DNA of 64,000 nucleotides from Atrina japonica. Lineage: Eukaryota > Mollusca > Bivalvia > Pterioida > Pinnidae. Position numbers and translations under genes: made by a program. The stretch is from contig BROG01001209.1 of the NCBI GenBank assembly GCA_030159075.1, forward strand, positions 33,486 to 97,485, given 5' to 3'. The notes under the pieces were generated by a model. It saw nothing but the letters and a program-made list of their open reading frames with translations, was not told the origin of the DNA and did no database searches. Below, one piece after another: positions 13,226-26,860 of this stretch (positions within the stretch are counted from its first letter, which is position 1; each line of letters begins with the position of its first letter).

Positions 13226-14736
13226 GCTAGGGAAATGTATACATTAATATTCAATTCAATTTTTCTTTGGAACACATAACTATATCAAAACCGATCACAA
13301 CTGTAACGATTGTCTTTTGTAAACTTATAACTTTAGTATTTTTAATAATCTTTATTTTTTCACCCCGAGTTTCGCAATTGGGAACGAAAGTTTTCAAAAC
13401 AACGCAGTGAATGTTATTTTTATCATTAAATAGAAGCATTTAAAAAAAAAAATCATAAAATATTGTTAAATTCCAAAAAGAGATTCTTTGATTTAGTGTT
13501 TTGTTATTCGTCTCAATTCCACCTTAGTGTGGAGAAACTGGTGTCAATATCCGGAAAATATTATATTGCCAGTTCTGGATCATTATTTTGCTTTAATGTT
13601 TATCTTATCCTTATGTATAAGATATACACAGGATGGTAATGTGTTGGCAATCTTAAAATCATTAGGAATTTCACTACGTTATACTTGGTATGAAGACATC
13701 GTGGTGATAAATTTCGACAACTAGCTATAGACCAATCCATATAACATGGCAGGGAGGAGTAGCCTTTTTATTATCAAGCGGATGAATCTACTCACTTTTG
13801 TTATGGCGAGCCTCACAGAAAAAAAGTTTTATTACCAACTGAATACTCATAGTCGTGGTGACAAGTAGGAACGATAACTCTTACCAGTGTAATTTGTATG
13901 TCGTTATGTCCCGGTCTAAAGAGGCTTCACGGCACTCCACCCAGCGAGATATATGGATTTTACTATGATTTATCTGATAATAATAACATGATAATTCTTC
14001 GGAAATTGGTTCATACATTTTACGGATTAGGTCAATTGAAATGGAACGAATATATGAATCTGATGTAGTCAATTCTGTTCCAATTTTGATGAATGAAAAA
14101 TTTGAACGCAACTACATATTTCCCAAAATAACAGATATTGGGGAAAAAAGCATAGAATTTTATGCCCCTATTAGAGACCAAGAAAAATTCAACTTTCCAG
14201 TTTAATATTTCCAGCTAAAATATGACGAAATAAAAGTATATATTGTTTATTTTCCGTTACATTATATGTTATTTGTCTTAACTGTGATAAGAAGTGTCCT
14301 TTGTAACAAAACAAAATTCGGAAAGTTATATGTATCAGATAGATTATGTATTCCATCATTCTTATTTTTATCATTATCGTCACCATTTGTAGTGTTTCCT
14401 GTTTACGGTAGCTGTAAGGGTTCGATTCCAAGCAGAGGCAGAATTTGTCTCCGATTGATAAGTCGACTTTGTAATTGTATTAGTAGTAGAAGTAGAGGTT
14501 GTACTTATGATTTTCAACAAGACTCGACGTGTCAGTAAACATACGCAAATTTATCCTGAAAGAACCATATTATTGTTTACAATGCACGTTTTATCCATTC
14601 AGCATTATAAAGAATGCACCCACTCAACTTATGACCAAACAATTTCTTTGATAAATTGTGTCGCCTTTTAAATAATTTGCATCCAGAAATGGGCGATATG
14701 TTACAGTTTCATAAGAAAATAATCTTGTGATATTTC
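13226..14736. other. Intergenic, unrecognised
   Basis: Short open frames (13527-13724, 13881-14111, 14266-14538) show no domain and no supporting exon context. No repeat is recognised. Confidence 0.4.
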
Positions 14737-14912
14737 AGTCGAAACCTGGATATACTGAAATCGATGGGGAATGAATTTTCTTTCAAATAAACTGGATTTT
14801 CAAAATAACCGGGTTATAATTGTATTAAAGAATTTTGGCTGCTATTCAAAGTCATTTCAAATAAAGCGGAATTGCAATATAAAAGGGTTCAATATAAGTA
14901 GGTTTTACTGTA
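14737..14912. repeat. Dispersed repeat H, copy 2
   Basis: TTTCAGTCGAAACCTGGATA at the left, CTTTCAAATAAACTGGATTT inside and AGTAGGTTTTACTGTA at the right. It parallels the element at 240-405. Confidence 0.5.
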
Positions 14913-15330
14913 TGTACAATCGTATGAGGATATACATGACTCTCATCGTTACGATATCGTAATTATTTGTTAAATAAAAAAACAAAAACTCAAATTTTGC
15001 TACAAATAATTATCTTTATGTATAGTAGAAATATAATATTGGTAAATATGATAAATACATCAGATATTGTACCACGTGTCGATAGATGGGCGTGGCTGTA
15101 TGTGTGTATATTTGTATGTGTATGTGAGTCTGTGAATTATTTGGCACAACAATATATTTTATATTCCAATTTGTATAAAAATTGTCAAAGTGATTTTAAA
15201 AGACATCTTGAAAGTTTTACAGACAACACGTATTATTTGAGTAAAAAAACAGAATATAATAATATCCACTTAACAGTGAAATTTAACAATAAAACTGTTT
15301 ATGAATGAGCAGAAACATTGGTCAGAGACC

Positions 15331-15570
15331 GAGCTGTTCATAATTACTTCACTTGTTCATCCGGGTTCTTGAGTCCAATACACTTTAAAAATTGGTACCC
15401 GGAAAAGTGAGCTGTTCATAATTACTTCACTTGTTCATCCGCGTTCTTGAGTCCAATACACTTAAATCATTGGTACCCGGAAAAGTGAGCTGTTCATAAT
15501 TACTTCACTTGTTTATCCGGGTTCGTGATTCAAATATACTTAAATCATTGGTACCCGGATGCGGAAGAGC
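15331..15570. repeat. 78-bp tandem repeat, three units
   Basis: GAGCTGTTCATAATTACTTC starts units at 15331, 15409 and 15487, a period of 78 bp. Each unit carries ATTGGTACCCGG. The third unit is the most diverged. Confidence 0.85.
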
Positions 15571-16860
15571 GAGCTGTTTTATTGTTATCATTATTCATAT
15601 TATTATTTCACATGTACATGAGACCAATTTATTTATTTTAATTAATTGTACCCACAATCGAGGCTCTCGGAGTCCCTCGGGTTTGTTCACACATAGTATC
15701 ATTAAATATCCGGAATATAGTTTGTTTTTCCGTTGTATTGTTTCTTGAACATTACGAACATTACGGAATATCACATAGCACATTTTTCCAAGTATGGAGA
15801 ATGGTGTAAGGCTGCATTCATTCCATTTGTTCCATAGTGGGTAAAATACGGTTTCCGCTCACAAGACGTTGATTGATTATAAACTGGCGTTTGGAGTCTC
15901 ATTCCTGTAATTAGAAAGAAAACGTTATTAAGATTGATAGCTAAATTACTTCGGGATATATTTGGAATGTAGGATACTACAGTGTGGTGACAAATATATA
16001 TAAATATTTATTCTTTCCCCATTCATTTCATATCAATCTGCAATTTATAAAAACATTCATTGATAGTGATTTTATTATCAACTTCAATTATCCTATACCA
16101 AATTACCCAAAATATCAACCAGTGTCATTTTACATTTGCTCAAAATGTTAATTTTTGTTTGTTTTCAAATTTCGGTAATTTTAACATACAACTATATTTA
16201 CATATTCTAATTCTCTATTTACAAAAAAATAAATAAAAGAGATATCAAAATCAACCGTTTTACTGCTAAACCCATCAATACTACAAATCCAATTTAGGAA
16301 ATTATACCAAAGCAAACAGGTAATTAATTAGTGAAAATTGTATTGCAAATGAATAGGAAATTACTTTGTAATATATCTTTTTAAAGGCATGAAAGATGTC
16401 CACATGGCTTTCTTTTTTGTATTTAAATTTTTGAATAAAAAAGAAAAAAATGTATTTTAAAAAAAATCCCGGATTGAAAAACAACGTTGTATTAGTGAAA
16501 AGAAATCGAATTTGAATAATGGCGAAAAAATATTTGTATTGGATGGTTGTAATATCAATCTCCAGCGTATTTCATTCATTCTAGGCAATATATGCATGAT
16601 ATGTTAAAATCATCTACGGCAATATACCCTTTTATCCTTTTAAGCAACGTTTAGGTCTGATCGCGGAATATTTTTTTTTATCAGAGTGAGTCTGTATGTA
16701 TTTATATAAATGCGATTTTATATGAAATATGTATAGAATAATGAAATGATGACCCCTCTTGTCACCAAGCTTTACATTCATAATAAGAAAATAAATATTA
16801 TTACAAGTAATATCAAACATTTAATACTATACATGTTCCGATTTTTATCTTATTGTCATG
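15571..16860. other. AT-rich intergenic stretch
   Basis: Nothing recognised. Confidence 0.45.
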
Positions 16861-16861
16861 T

Positions 16862-16945
16862 AGTAAATTTTGAATTTATTATGTGGGTGTGAATATCAAA
16901 TTTAGAACCTGACACCCACCCAGTAAATTCAAAATTTGCAACATG
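16862..16945. repeat. Imperfect inverted repeat (~30-bp arms)
   Basis: The left arm GTAAATTTTGAATTTATTAT continuing to GTGGGTGTGA pairs with the right arm TGACACCCACCCAGTAAATT continuing to CAAAATTTGC. A single right arm recurs at about 49526-49560, so this is a dispersed small element. Confidence 0.6.
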
Positions 16946-17164
16946 ATATTATTATTTTTTTTTTTTAAATCACAAATTACATATCTCATGACTCTGAATA
17001 CCAATGTCATTATAAAACCTACGTGTTTTTAGGTTTCTTGCAAATTAAATCTTTATTGCGTAAAAAATCAGAATGTTGGCTTCTAACTTAAATTGTTCCC
17101 CATCACAAGTGCAGAGTATACTTGTTTGAAAATAACGATTAACGGAATGTTTTATCAATATAAA

Positions 17165-17315
17165 TATTAACAATACCAAAGTTATAATTTTACAAAAGAT
17201 GCCAAAAAATATGCTTAAGACGATCGTTTCTGTCAGTAAGACATCATCAGTTGAGTGTAGTTGTCCCCTGGACATCCTGAAGATTAAATACATGTACATT
17301 GTACTTTGGTTTATT
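17165..17315. repeat. GF repeat end joined to repeat B end
   Basis: AATACCAAAGTTATAATTTT ... AAGACGATCGTTTCTGTCAG (GF end) runs into CCTGGACATCCTGAAGATTA (repeat B). The same combination occurs, in swapped order, at 23424-23612. Confidence 0.5.
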
Positions 17316-17984
17316 TGATATATTCAATATTCGGGAATTTGCGACCGGTATGTGGGACATGGGAATAAAACTGAAATAGAAACATTACAGATCTAGAAAT
17401 ACAAAGACTAGGGTACACAGAAGTCAGTTTTATATTCATCTGGAATCTTATATATGACCAATTGATTTAGGTCTTGTTTTCATAATTTGATTGGTTTCTA
17501 ACACTGCATAGTAAGTTAATAAACGCACAAACAAAACGTTTTATTATTTACTGATCAAATACTAAAGAAAAAGATAAGGAATCCATTCTTTCCATCAATT
17601 AAATATTTTTCATCATCAGAAATACATCGTATTGGAGAATCTAGAGTACAATTTATATAATTAACATAATGAGTGAATTCTAAATTTTCCAAACTGAAGT
17701 GTGAAAATTTGGTTGTGCCAACTCTTAACACTTCAACTGATGAATGTCCCGCATTGTAAATATTATAAGCAGGGATATGAATCCATAATGGTGAATTAAA
17801 AGGAAAATGGCTCAATTGTAGGGGTTTAATGAGGAAAAACACAGATTTAACATTGAAGCATAATTGAGAAAAAAGGAATTCCCTCCAATTGGAGGAAAAT
17901 TAAACCAAATTTATTGTTTTACAAATGCAAATATGTAAATAATATCAAAGTCCAGACAAACCTCAAACAATATATAATAAAAAG
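17316..17984. other. AT-rich intergenic stretch
   Basis: A 95-codon minus-strand open frame (17555-17842) has no recognisable domain. I do not call it a gene. Confidence 0.4.
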
Positions 17985-18071
17985 CAAAAATGAAGAAGTA
18001 CCAATGCATAATTGAAACTTCCAAGTCACTTAGAATACGACAAATTAGATGTAAATATGGTCTTACCATGA
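17985..18071 (-). repeat. Dispersed repeat A, partial reverse copy
   Basis: AATGAAGAAGTACCAATGCA through TATGGTCTTACCATGAAG is the reverse complement of the distal half of repeat A. Confidence 0.55.
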
Positions 18072-18431
18072 AGTAAACAGGTGATTGGGGATTTTTTTTT
18101 TTTTGTAACGGTCACTCGGTGTAGATAGTTCTATATTTATTTACATTGTGAATATCGTCGTCGTCGATAAGTTCTGAATTGAACTCTTCGTAATTGGGAT
18201 ATACAACATTTGAACTACCATAACACATGTATCTAACGGCATACTGGCGTTATGGTTTTAGTTCAGCGTTTTTCGAGGCCAGTCAGCTTATAATTAAAAC
18301 AATATATTTGACGCCTTTACAATTTATTATTCTTTGTTAATATTTTCATCGCAGATGGATAATTGTAATTAAGTCGATTCCATTTCTTATCAATATTTTT
18401 CATTTACTTTCACATTTTGATATCAGTTAAG

Positions 18432-18436
<5 letters not shown>

Positions 18437-18503
<67 letters not shown>
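18437..18503. repeat. (GT)n microsatellite
   Basis: About 66 nt of uninterrupted TG repeats. Confidence 0.95.
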
Positions 18504-18507
<4 letters not shown>

Positions 18508-19274
18508 GAACGCAGGGAACTTTAGGGACGTACGGGAATCGATTTTTCAATCACAAAATGTCAGTCTGACTTTATAATCTCAAAGCAAGATGATCTATCC
18601 AGATAAAGGTCGTCTTTCTTTCTTGACATCAAAAAATGTCGTCATCTTCATTGGTTAGGATACATATGTTATGCAATCTTAAAAATTAACTTAATGTATA
18701 TTCCTGTAATGTTCTTTTTTATACATTTTTCTTTGTAGTTTTTAGGAATATATGAACGTTCAAAAAGAAGGTCATGCCACGAAGCATTTGTTATTTCAAT
18801 AAATATGATGTTTACCTAAACATTAATATAAAACTTAGTACGAAATGAAAGTTAAGAGACATTATTGCAATCGTATAAAAGATCACTTGCATCCTTTTTG
18901 AGAACTGCAGTTCATAAAAGACTGGAAATATTTTATCGTTTCTGGAAGCCTGACATCTAGACAGTCGCAAGATTGCTAATCATATTATAAATTATTGCAT
19001 TCACCTAAGAGATCGGACCCTCAATTGCATGTGAATCAGTGATATACGCAAGCTGCATTTATCTGCGTCTACTTAGTGCCGGAATCTGGTTTGTGTTACT
19101 TTTAAAGTTACACCAGATGAGGCATTGTGTTCACGAGACATGAATATGCATATATTGCCGACTGTTACTCGACATACAATTAGATATGTATCACTACACG
19201 GCACATCAAACACAACAGCAGACGACACTGACAGTAAAATTGTCTATATCAAAATGGTACGCGGCATATTGTAT
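18504..19274. other. Intergenic, moderately complex
   Basis: 18920-19110 is less AT-rich than its surroundings. No gene, RNA or repeat is recognised. Confidence 0.35.
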
Positions 19275-19275
19275 G

Positions 19276-19870
19276 CATCTATCAATAACTTCACAAGAGG
19301 TTATTACTTCAGAAATCTATCAATAACATCACAAGACGTTATTACTTTAGAATAGCTTTTTGTTTGTTTTAAGTCACATTTAAACAACTGTGTTATTACA
19401 ATTTTTTATTTTACATTTTTTCATTAATTTTGCATGTACTTAACATACTATGCATATTGAATTATTTTTCAAGATAAAAAAAACACCAAAAGACAAAATT
19501 TTTACATTTTTCAGAAATCTATCAATAACATCACAAGACGTTATTACTTTAGAATAGCTTTTTGTTTGTTTTAAGTCACATTTAAACAACTGTGTTATTA
19601 CAATTTTTTATTTTACATTTTTTCATTAATTTTGCATGTACTTAACATGCTATGCATATTGAATTATTTTTCAAGATAAAAAAAACACCAAAAGACAAAA
19701 TTTTTACATTTTTCAGAAATCTATCAAAAACTTCACAAGACATTATTACTTCAGAATAGTAATTTGTTTTATGTCACATTTAAACAACTAGATCTATGTT
19801 ATTACGAATTTTTACTTTAGATTTTTTCTTTAATTTTTCATGTGCTTTACATGCTATTGAATTTCTTTTC
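19276..19870. repeat. 202-bp tandem duplication, about 2.7 units
   Basis: AGAAATCTATCAATAACATC starts units at 19311 and 19513, and a diverged third unit starts at 19715; a stub precedes them at 19276. Units one and two appear identical except for about one base (ACATACTATG versus ACATGCTATG), pointing to a recent duplication. Confidence 0.85.
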
Positions 19871-20451
19871 AGGATAGAGAAACATTAAAAGAGAGATTGA
19901 TATAATAACATTGCAGATACACACCACATAATATGATAATATGTTTGAATAATTGTAAATGATAAAAAGGAATTTCTTGCATACTAAAACACACACACAC
20001 GACTGAGTTAAAACGAGTGTATAGCCGTAAGTTAAGTTATCTTTGACACTCTCACGTATCTTTAAAGGCCTACAAGCTGTCCACATGAATTTTTTTTTTT
20101 TTTGTATTAACAGTTTCAAATATTCTATGTTTTATACAAATAACATGTTTTTGAAAACTCCCGGGCTGAAAAAAAAATTGTTATAATGTTGTATTTGTGG
20201 AAAGAAATCGAATATGAAAATGGGCGAGTAAACGTTTGTATTCTTACACGGATTGCAGGAATACCAATCGTAGGCATATTTCATTCACTGTAGGTAATAT
20301 ATGCATGATATTTTAAAATTTTGTACGGCAATATATTTTTATCCGTTTTAAGTTTTGGTCTAATCGCAGGATATAGGTAGTTCTTATGAAAATGACAGCC
20401 TGTATTCCCTGAATGGCAAATATAATATAGATTTCCAATTTAGTTAAATAC
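19871..20451. other. AT-rich intergenic stretch
   Basis: Part of it (about 20235-20350) echoes 16505-16620 (ATATTTCATTCA.TGTAGGTAA, GCATGATAT), so it is an older dispersed repeat or duplication. No gene is seen. Confidence 0.4.
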
Positions 20452-20592
20452 TTCTTCCGGACACCTGGTCTTATCCCGTTTCGGATTCGTAATTGTTCTT
20501 CATGTTGAGACAATTTGCACATCTAATTCGTCGTGTTATAATGGACTTGAGTTTTGATTATTGATTGGTACTTCTTCAATTTTACTTCTTGC
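20452..20592 (+). repeat. Dispersed repeat A, copy 6
   Basis: CTTCCGGACACCTGGTCTTA, ATTGTTCTTCATGTTGAGAC and TGATTGGTACTTCTTCAATT follow the order of the copy at 442. Confidence 0.6.
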
Positions 20593-21456
20593 TTTGTCGA
20601 TGACACCTTACAAAAAATATCACAAACACCTTTATTTATAATTCAACAATGTTTGAAATTGCTTTGAGCGCGATTATAACAATGAGTCTTGAAAACAATT
20701 TTAATATTATTTCAAAAGAATGGGATTTTTTCTCGTTGAGGGATGTAAGTTTTCTATTAGTGCATCAAGTATTTTAAATGTTTTTACTTTTATTATGTTT
20801 TAAAGAAATTAATAAAACATTTATCTCTTTTATTTTCATGAACAATACGCAATATATTGGTCACATGTTAAATAAGAGAAAATGAACATAAACATGATGT
20901 TTTCAAATGTTCAAGTTTTACATGTTGTACCTGGTAAAAAAACATTTAGTCGACATCAGTCGACATTTTAGAGAAAAAACACATTGTATACTGTATAAGT
21001 GGAAATTTCAGCGAGACGCAAATTTAGAGGTTTTGTCCTGAAAATATGGTATATAAAGTTAGCGTGAAGTACTTTAAGCGATTATATGATATTAAAAAAT
21101 AACTCTTTACCTACGACGTGGAAAGTATTGTTAGCGATATTCAATTTTAGCGATCTCAACAAACTCGCTAATAATGCAAAAGTTGAATCCTCGCTAAAAT
21201 TTCTGCTTTATTTAAAAATCTTATTTGGTATCAATGCTGAACTGGGAAATATATAAATAATAAATATATACGTGAATTTACTGCAAACGATTTTTAATAT
21301 CATATTGATTTCGTTTTACACCACACAGCATTCTTTCCAGATATACGATGTCGGCTAGTTTTACTGGTATAGGATATACCCGGGCTAAAATATACCCGAG
21401 ACAAGTTCAATAGCCTTCCCCGAGTAAACTGGCAAATTTATGCATAAAATTGACTT
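20593..21456. other. AT-rich intergenic stretch
   Basis: Around 20990-21200 the words GCGAGACGCAAATTTAG and CGCTAAAATTTCTGC suggest an inverted, decayed small element. No gene is seen. Confidence 0.3.
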
Positions 21457-21552
21457 TGGTTCCAGCAAGGTTCGAACCGGAAGTGACGAAAGGAGAGAGA
21501 CGCCATGGATTAGCGTGTGATGCCCCAACCACTCACTTACGGATGCCCCCCG
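21457..21552 (-). repeat. tRNA(Ser)-like SINE head or tRNA relic
   Basis: Read on the minus strand it has GTGAGTGGTTGGGGC (D-arm/A-box-like), ACACGCTAATCCATGGCG (anticodon arm resembling tRNA-Ser GCT), a long variable region, and GGTTCGAACC (B-box/T-arm). Stems are imperfect. The copy at 51877 shares the GCTGGAACC 3' end, so a tRNA-derived SINE is more likely than a working tRNA. Confidence 0.5.
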
Positions 21553-21678
21553 CAAACAATTATGATAAATATTATATTACATAATATCAAATTATAGTTT
21601 TGTAATAAAAAAAAAAAAATGTAGAAGTACTACAGTTTGTCTGGAAGATGTGCAATTGCAAACATATCCAGTAATACA

Positions 21679-22038
21679 TTAAAGGGGCGTTAGCTGTGTT
21701 TACCAAAAATATTTCGATTGTTTCTACTTTTACTAGTTTTACTTGACGTACAATAACAAATAAGAGCTATACACAGGCATAAAAACTTATATTCCTATAC
21801 ATTTTGTGAAAATAAGGTCAGGTCCAGTGTGGCATGCATATACAAGTAGTAAGGTTGAGTTAATCAATTGCAAAGGAATAATTACCAAACTGGGTTTCTC
21901 AAGCAATTTTCACAAAATATATAGGAATTTAAGAATTTTTATGCATGACCGGTGTATATCTCATTTTGTTATTGCTTATCAATCTTGGTAGTAAAAAGGA
22001 AAAAAATATATAAAAAAGAAAAGCTAATGCCCTTTTAA
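21679..22038. repeat. MITE family C, best-preserved copy
   Basis: TTAAAGGGGCGTTAGCTGTG at the left and AGCTAATGCCCTTTTAA at the right form terminal inverted repeats. TTAA at both extremities could be a target duplication (piggyBac-like) or part of the terminus. There is no coding capacity. Length is ~360 bp, matching the copies at 5735, 8385 and 62890. Confidence 0.75.
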
Positions 22039-23079
22039 GTACATAGCAAAAAATAAATACTATTGTGAACGTACTGACTCCTCGGTCGAGAAGTTTAATT
22101 TTAATGACGTCATATGACACCAATTACTACCCTATATGTTTGTAATGATGCAAGTGTAAACAGAAATCCTGTCTATAGTTTTTTTAAGATGGTCATAATT
22201 ATGATATACGTAATTACAAAACAAAATAACAATTCAAACGACGATTGTCGTGTTTTTCCCATCACTTATGTATGCTGTTTATTTTACATTTTCTGTTTGC
22301 ATGTTTTACTATTAAGCGATAATTTTCCATCTATCCTTCAAATAAGATAAAACCATCTGTTGCTTCGTTTAGATCATTGTGTGTGAGTGTGTCAGAGTCA
22401 GAATGGACAAATGTTGATTTAGAGTCTTAATCTACGACACGATCATGACCTAATAGATTTTAGTTTGTCCGGCATTTATTTATTTTAGACGAAGGATCTT
22501 TGAAGTAATGCAGTTTGTCCATTAACGCATTCTATTTTATGCATGTAAATGTTCTGCCTTCGTTTTTGCAGGTGCGCCCCGATAAGAGGGGGAACGGACA
22601 TTCTGTTGTCAATCTTTCGACATACCGCCAATCAAGTACCCATAACTTACTCCCAAGATAAATAGATTATTTCATTTTTATTGTCGAGTGTTACATTTGG
22701 TTCAGGGTCGTCGCACTGGAGATTTATGGAAGACGAAACCGTCATTAAGTTGTGATATCCGTTTTATATCAAGTCCATACACATAATTTTTCAATGTCAA
22801 AAGTAGATTTGAGTTTAAAATGGTATAATACATGTACGTAGCATAGGGTTTGGTAGTATTGATATCAATTTAACGCCAATTGATACTCATGTCATACGAT
22901 TTCAATACACATAATTCCAATTATTCAGGTTTTTATCCGTGGATTTTTACGATGAAACTAACATGATGTCATTCATTGCTATACTATTTACTTTGTTCTG
23001 TATATTTATTTATCTTTTGTATCAACTATTATAATTATTTATATATTGCTATTACATGTATTATCACATTCTATTATTA
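22039..23079. other. Intergenic, unrecognised
   Basis: Short open frames only. 22560-22740 is somewhat less AT-rich. Nothing is recognised. Confidence 0.4.
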
Positions 23080-23220
23080 TAATTATTATTATTATTATTA
23101 TTATTTGTATTATCATTATTTGTATTATTATTATTAATTTACTTTTATTATAAATATTATTATTATTATTATAATTATTATTATTATTATCATCATTTTA
23201 TTATTATTATTATAATTTTT
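23080..23220. repeat. (ATT)n-rich imperfect microsatellite
   Basis: Interrupted TTA/TAT trinucleotide runs. Confidence 0.85.
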
Positions 23221-23423
23221 ATATATTTTTTTATTTAAATATGATATCGTTGATTATTCATTTACAAAATATATATAATTTATGATAATCTTTGCCCTTT
23301 AATGTTGCATATTCTAATTAACTCAAGATAAAAAAGTTAATATAAATTAACATAAATTATAAGTCACATGTCCCTTGTCATTTATTGTATTAATACAATA
23401 ACATTCAGCCATTGCATTGTCCA

Positions 23424-23612
23424 ATATTCACTAGATGTGTATACTGTCCCCGGGACATTCTGAAGATTAACCCTTTGGTATCTGTTGTTTGTAAAACGTA
23501 TGTTTTTATGACAAAAGAATATGTTTTAAATATTATAAACATAATACCAAAGTTATAATGCTCAAGACAATCATTTCTGTCAATGGACTTCGTTAGTTGA
23601 GCTCCAACTGAT
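23424..23612. repeat. Repeat B end joined to GF repeat end
   Basis: GGACATTCTGAAGATTAACC is followed by AATACCAAAGTTATAATGCT, then CAAGACAATCATTTCTGTCA and GTTAGTTGAGCTCC. Confidence 0.5.
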
Positions 23613-23689
23613 GGTCTAAAGACTTTTGAATATTTCAATCGCTCATTTTCTCGCCTGCCATTCAATTTTTTTTTTTTTTTTTTTGTAAA

Positions 23690-25690
23690 CCTGTTACAAT
23701 CACTGACTATAAAAAGTCAATATCACGATTTATCAACCTGGAAAAAAAATAACATCAACCTAGCCGAAAGGCGAGGTGAATATATATATTTTGGAGGGTC
23801 GATAAATTCTGATAGCGACCTTTGTTTCGAATGCATAACATGTATATTATCTAAGCATAGAGCTGCTCTGTAAACGTTAACAGTCATTCATAAGAAGCCG
23901 AAATTCAGATTGCACATTGACGGATCTGCATATAGTTATTTGGTGTAGATTATGAAGACTTACGAGAACATATGATTATGTTACACAATGTTGTTATTTT
24001 GTTTGGCATTATGTAAATAAATAAATTGACATCACGTTGCACAGTGTTTGTCTGGGAGCTATCTATTGATGGGAATGTGGGCCTAATGAATATTAGCATC
24101 GACACGATGAGTTACACATTAAGCAATTCACCGCGTCACTCTTCACAGCTTGCAGTAGTCATTTTTCAAATTTGTTCTAATCTTTGCCGTCATGAATTTT
24201 ATAGCTTACAAATCCGGAAGATGTGAATGTTCCACATTGTGCAATACTAGATAATGTGTATTCTATAATTCTGTTCCCAGGTGCCCTTCATATGTGAAAA
24301 TTTCTAATGTTTTTTTTTTCTTTTATCGGACTCATAAATACACAAATACATTATCGGGAATAATTGCAACTGTTTGTGAATTCGATGGATTTTAAAAATT
24401 GAATTGTTAATATGATGTTCTATACCAAGAATGAAGATATCGTCAAAATTTGTTAACAACATTAATGTAAATTTCCCTTAATGGATACGGTGTGGTAGAA
24501 TTCTCTAACATTAAAAAAGTAAAAAAAAACCTTCCTATCTTATAGAAATTTATAATTACGATTGACTCTAACAATTTGGAACAAACTGATGCTAATCATT
24601 ACTCACTGAAACGATAATAATAAACTAGCAAAATCAATTAATGTTCTGAACACAGTCGGATGGCGAAACAAATGACTTAATTCAGTGGATCTTTGGCGCA
24701 GCTGACACAAACAATTAATAATATTGTAAAATTATCTTTTTCCCGTAAAACTACAGCATAAAATCTGACAAAAATTCCATTCTAGAAATAGATTAACATT
24801 TTAATACATGTACTTTGGTGTATAAATGTCGATATGTCGGACTCGAGATGCTCATGTTATCGCGACTCTTGTGTGGGGTCTCCAAGTGGCAAATGACGAA
24901 TCCGAACGCTACGCGGTTACACCTTCCTTTCTACTGATATAAACACAAATGTATGTCATGAAACTCGACTACAGCTATCATCGATATATTACACATAGGT
25001 AAAAAGAGCAATTTTATTAAGATAAGAATAAGAAGTACGATAATTGTAATCAGGAAAATGGCCGTCAGTGCTCCCCTGTAAAGTTTCAATATTCTAGCAT
25101 GCGTCACGCTCAGTGAGAAAAAGTATCTAACTCTAATAGATTTACATTATTGCTATTGTCAGCTGTGTTTGATAATAGCCTTGGCACTTTCCTTTTATCT
25201 ACAATACGAGTAACTGGTGACCAGGACTTTTCTAATACACATTTAGAGTCGCCAAAAAGTTTAGCAAGTTGATCTGAAATCGCTATCATGACAGTTTGTA
25301 TTTACGGAGTAGCATTTTGATATAACATTCATTTTGTATAATTCTGCAATTGTTTCATATTCATACTGTTCTATTTCTTACAGTCCTAGTATAGTAATTT
25401 AAATTAATTATTTATTAATCTATACCGGTATCTTTATCAATATTTCCATCTGTTATTTATCTGTCTATTTATCTTATTTGCTTATTGTTTATTTATTGAC
25501 TTTCTCGCTGACATAGGAAAACAATATCCGTTTCAGCAAACAATTTAGTATATAATTAGTCCAATCAAAACTATATCCAAATAGAAAAAAATATATTTGG
25601 TAATTGATGGACAATACCATTACAAATCGTTATTATATCTTAATATATCTGATATTGGTTTTTTTATAATATTATTATCAAATAAAATTA
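23690..25690. other. Intergenic, unrecognised
   Basis: It includes short stretches of higher complexity (24830-24930, 25070-25240) that could be regulatory or merely unique. No gene, RNA or repeat is identified. Confidence 0.35.
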
Positions 25691-26233
25691 TTGAATAATA
25701 ATAATAACCATCATCATCATCATGAAAATAACGATGAGAAAAAGTAGAAAGAAGATTATGATAATAATGAATGGTAATGATAAATGAGAAACAACTATAT
25801 CTTTTGTAAAGAAAAAATTCGTTGTATTTTTATTTTTACGCGAATAATACTTCCTACTTCTGATAAGGAGGGTACAGTATTGCATTACAATAAACACTTC
25901 CCTCTTGAAAGTGGACTGTCGTTTAGCCAATAAATTGCTGGATTGTATCAACAACTGGTTTGTCTCTCAGAAGAACAATAAAAATTATAATGATAAATCG
26001 TATTAATAAGAATTTTAGATGAAAAAATAAATGAATTAGTGAATTTATATATGTGTATATGATAGATGAATAATAAAAATAATAATGATAATTGTACTGA
26101 TAAGAATTTTTGAAGAATTAATAAATGAATGATTTCATTTATCTATGTATTTGATAGATAAATAATAATATCAAAAATGATTGAAGTATTTATAAGAATT
26201 GCAAAGAGAATATAATAAGAATAAGAAATTCAA

Positions 26234-26262
26234 TTATCATCATTATCATCAGCTTCATCATC

Positions 26263-26294
<32 letters not shown>

Positions 26295-26366
26295 TTTTAT
26301 CATAATTTTAACTATTATTATTATTATCATATTTCATTTTCATTATTATCACCATCCTCATCATCA
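26234..26366. repeat. (CAT)n/(CAC)n microsatellite cluster
   Basis: Blocks of ATC and ACC triplets. The polyhistidine-like frame across it is an artefact. A smaller ATC/ATA cluster lies at 25694-25745. Confidence 0.9.
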
Positions 26367-26635
26367 AAACTTACATCATTATACTCATCATTTATAATGA
26401 AGATTATCTTCGAGATACACAAGTAGAAAGAAATGAAAGTGGAGAGAGTAAAAACAGACATCTCCGAAATCTGATTCAACAACAAATGCATCAAGATTTA
26501 TTTAGCCATGTTGAATATTAAAGTCAATTGTGGTCAAAACCGAATGAAATTCGATATAGTTACCTGAAATAAGCAACTCTCTGTTTCGTACTTCTAAATA
26601 CTAAATTAAAGATAGATAAATAAAAGAATGAAAAG

Positions 26636-26762
26636 GTAAATAAATAAATAAATAAATAGATAAATAAATAAATAAATAAACAAATAAATAAATAAATACA
26701 AATTTTATTATTATTAGTAGTAGTTGTTGTTGTACTAATGGTAGAAGTATAGTAGAATAATC

Positions 26763-26795
<33 letters not shown>

Positions 26796-26839
26796 ACTAG
26801 CAGTAGTAGCATCATCAGCAGCAGACGTAGTAGTAGTGT
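26636..26839. repeat. (AAAT)n followed by (GTT)n/(AGT)n microsatellites
   Basis: Tetranucleotide AAAT repeats (26636-26698) are followed by several trinucleotide blocks including GTT, AGT and AGC. Confidence 0.9.
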
Positions 26840-26860
26840 TCTATACGAGATTTTTTTAAG

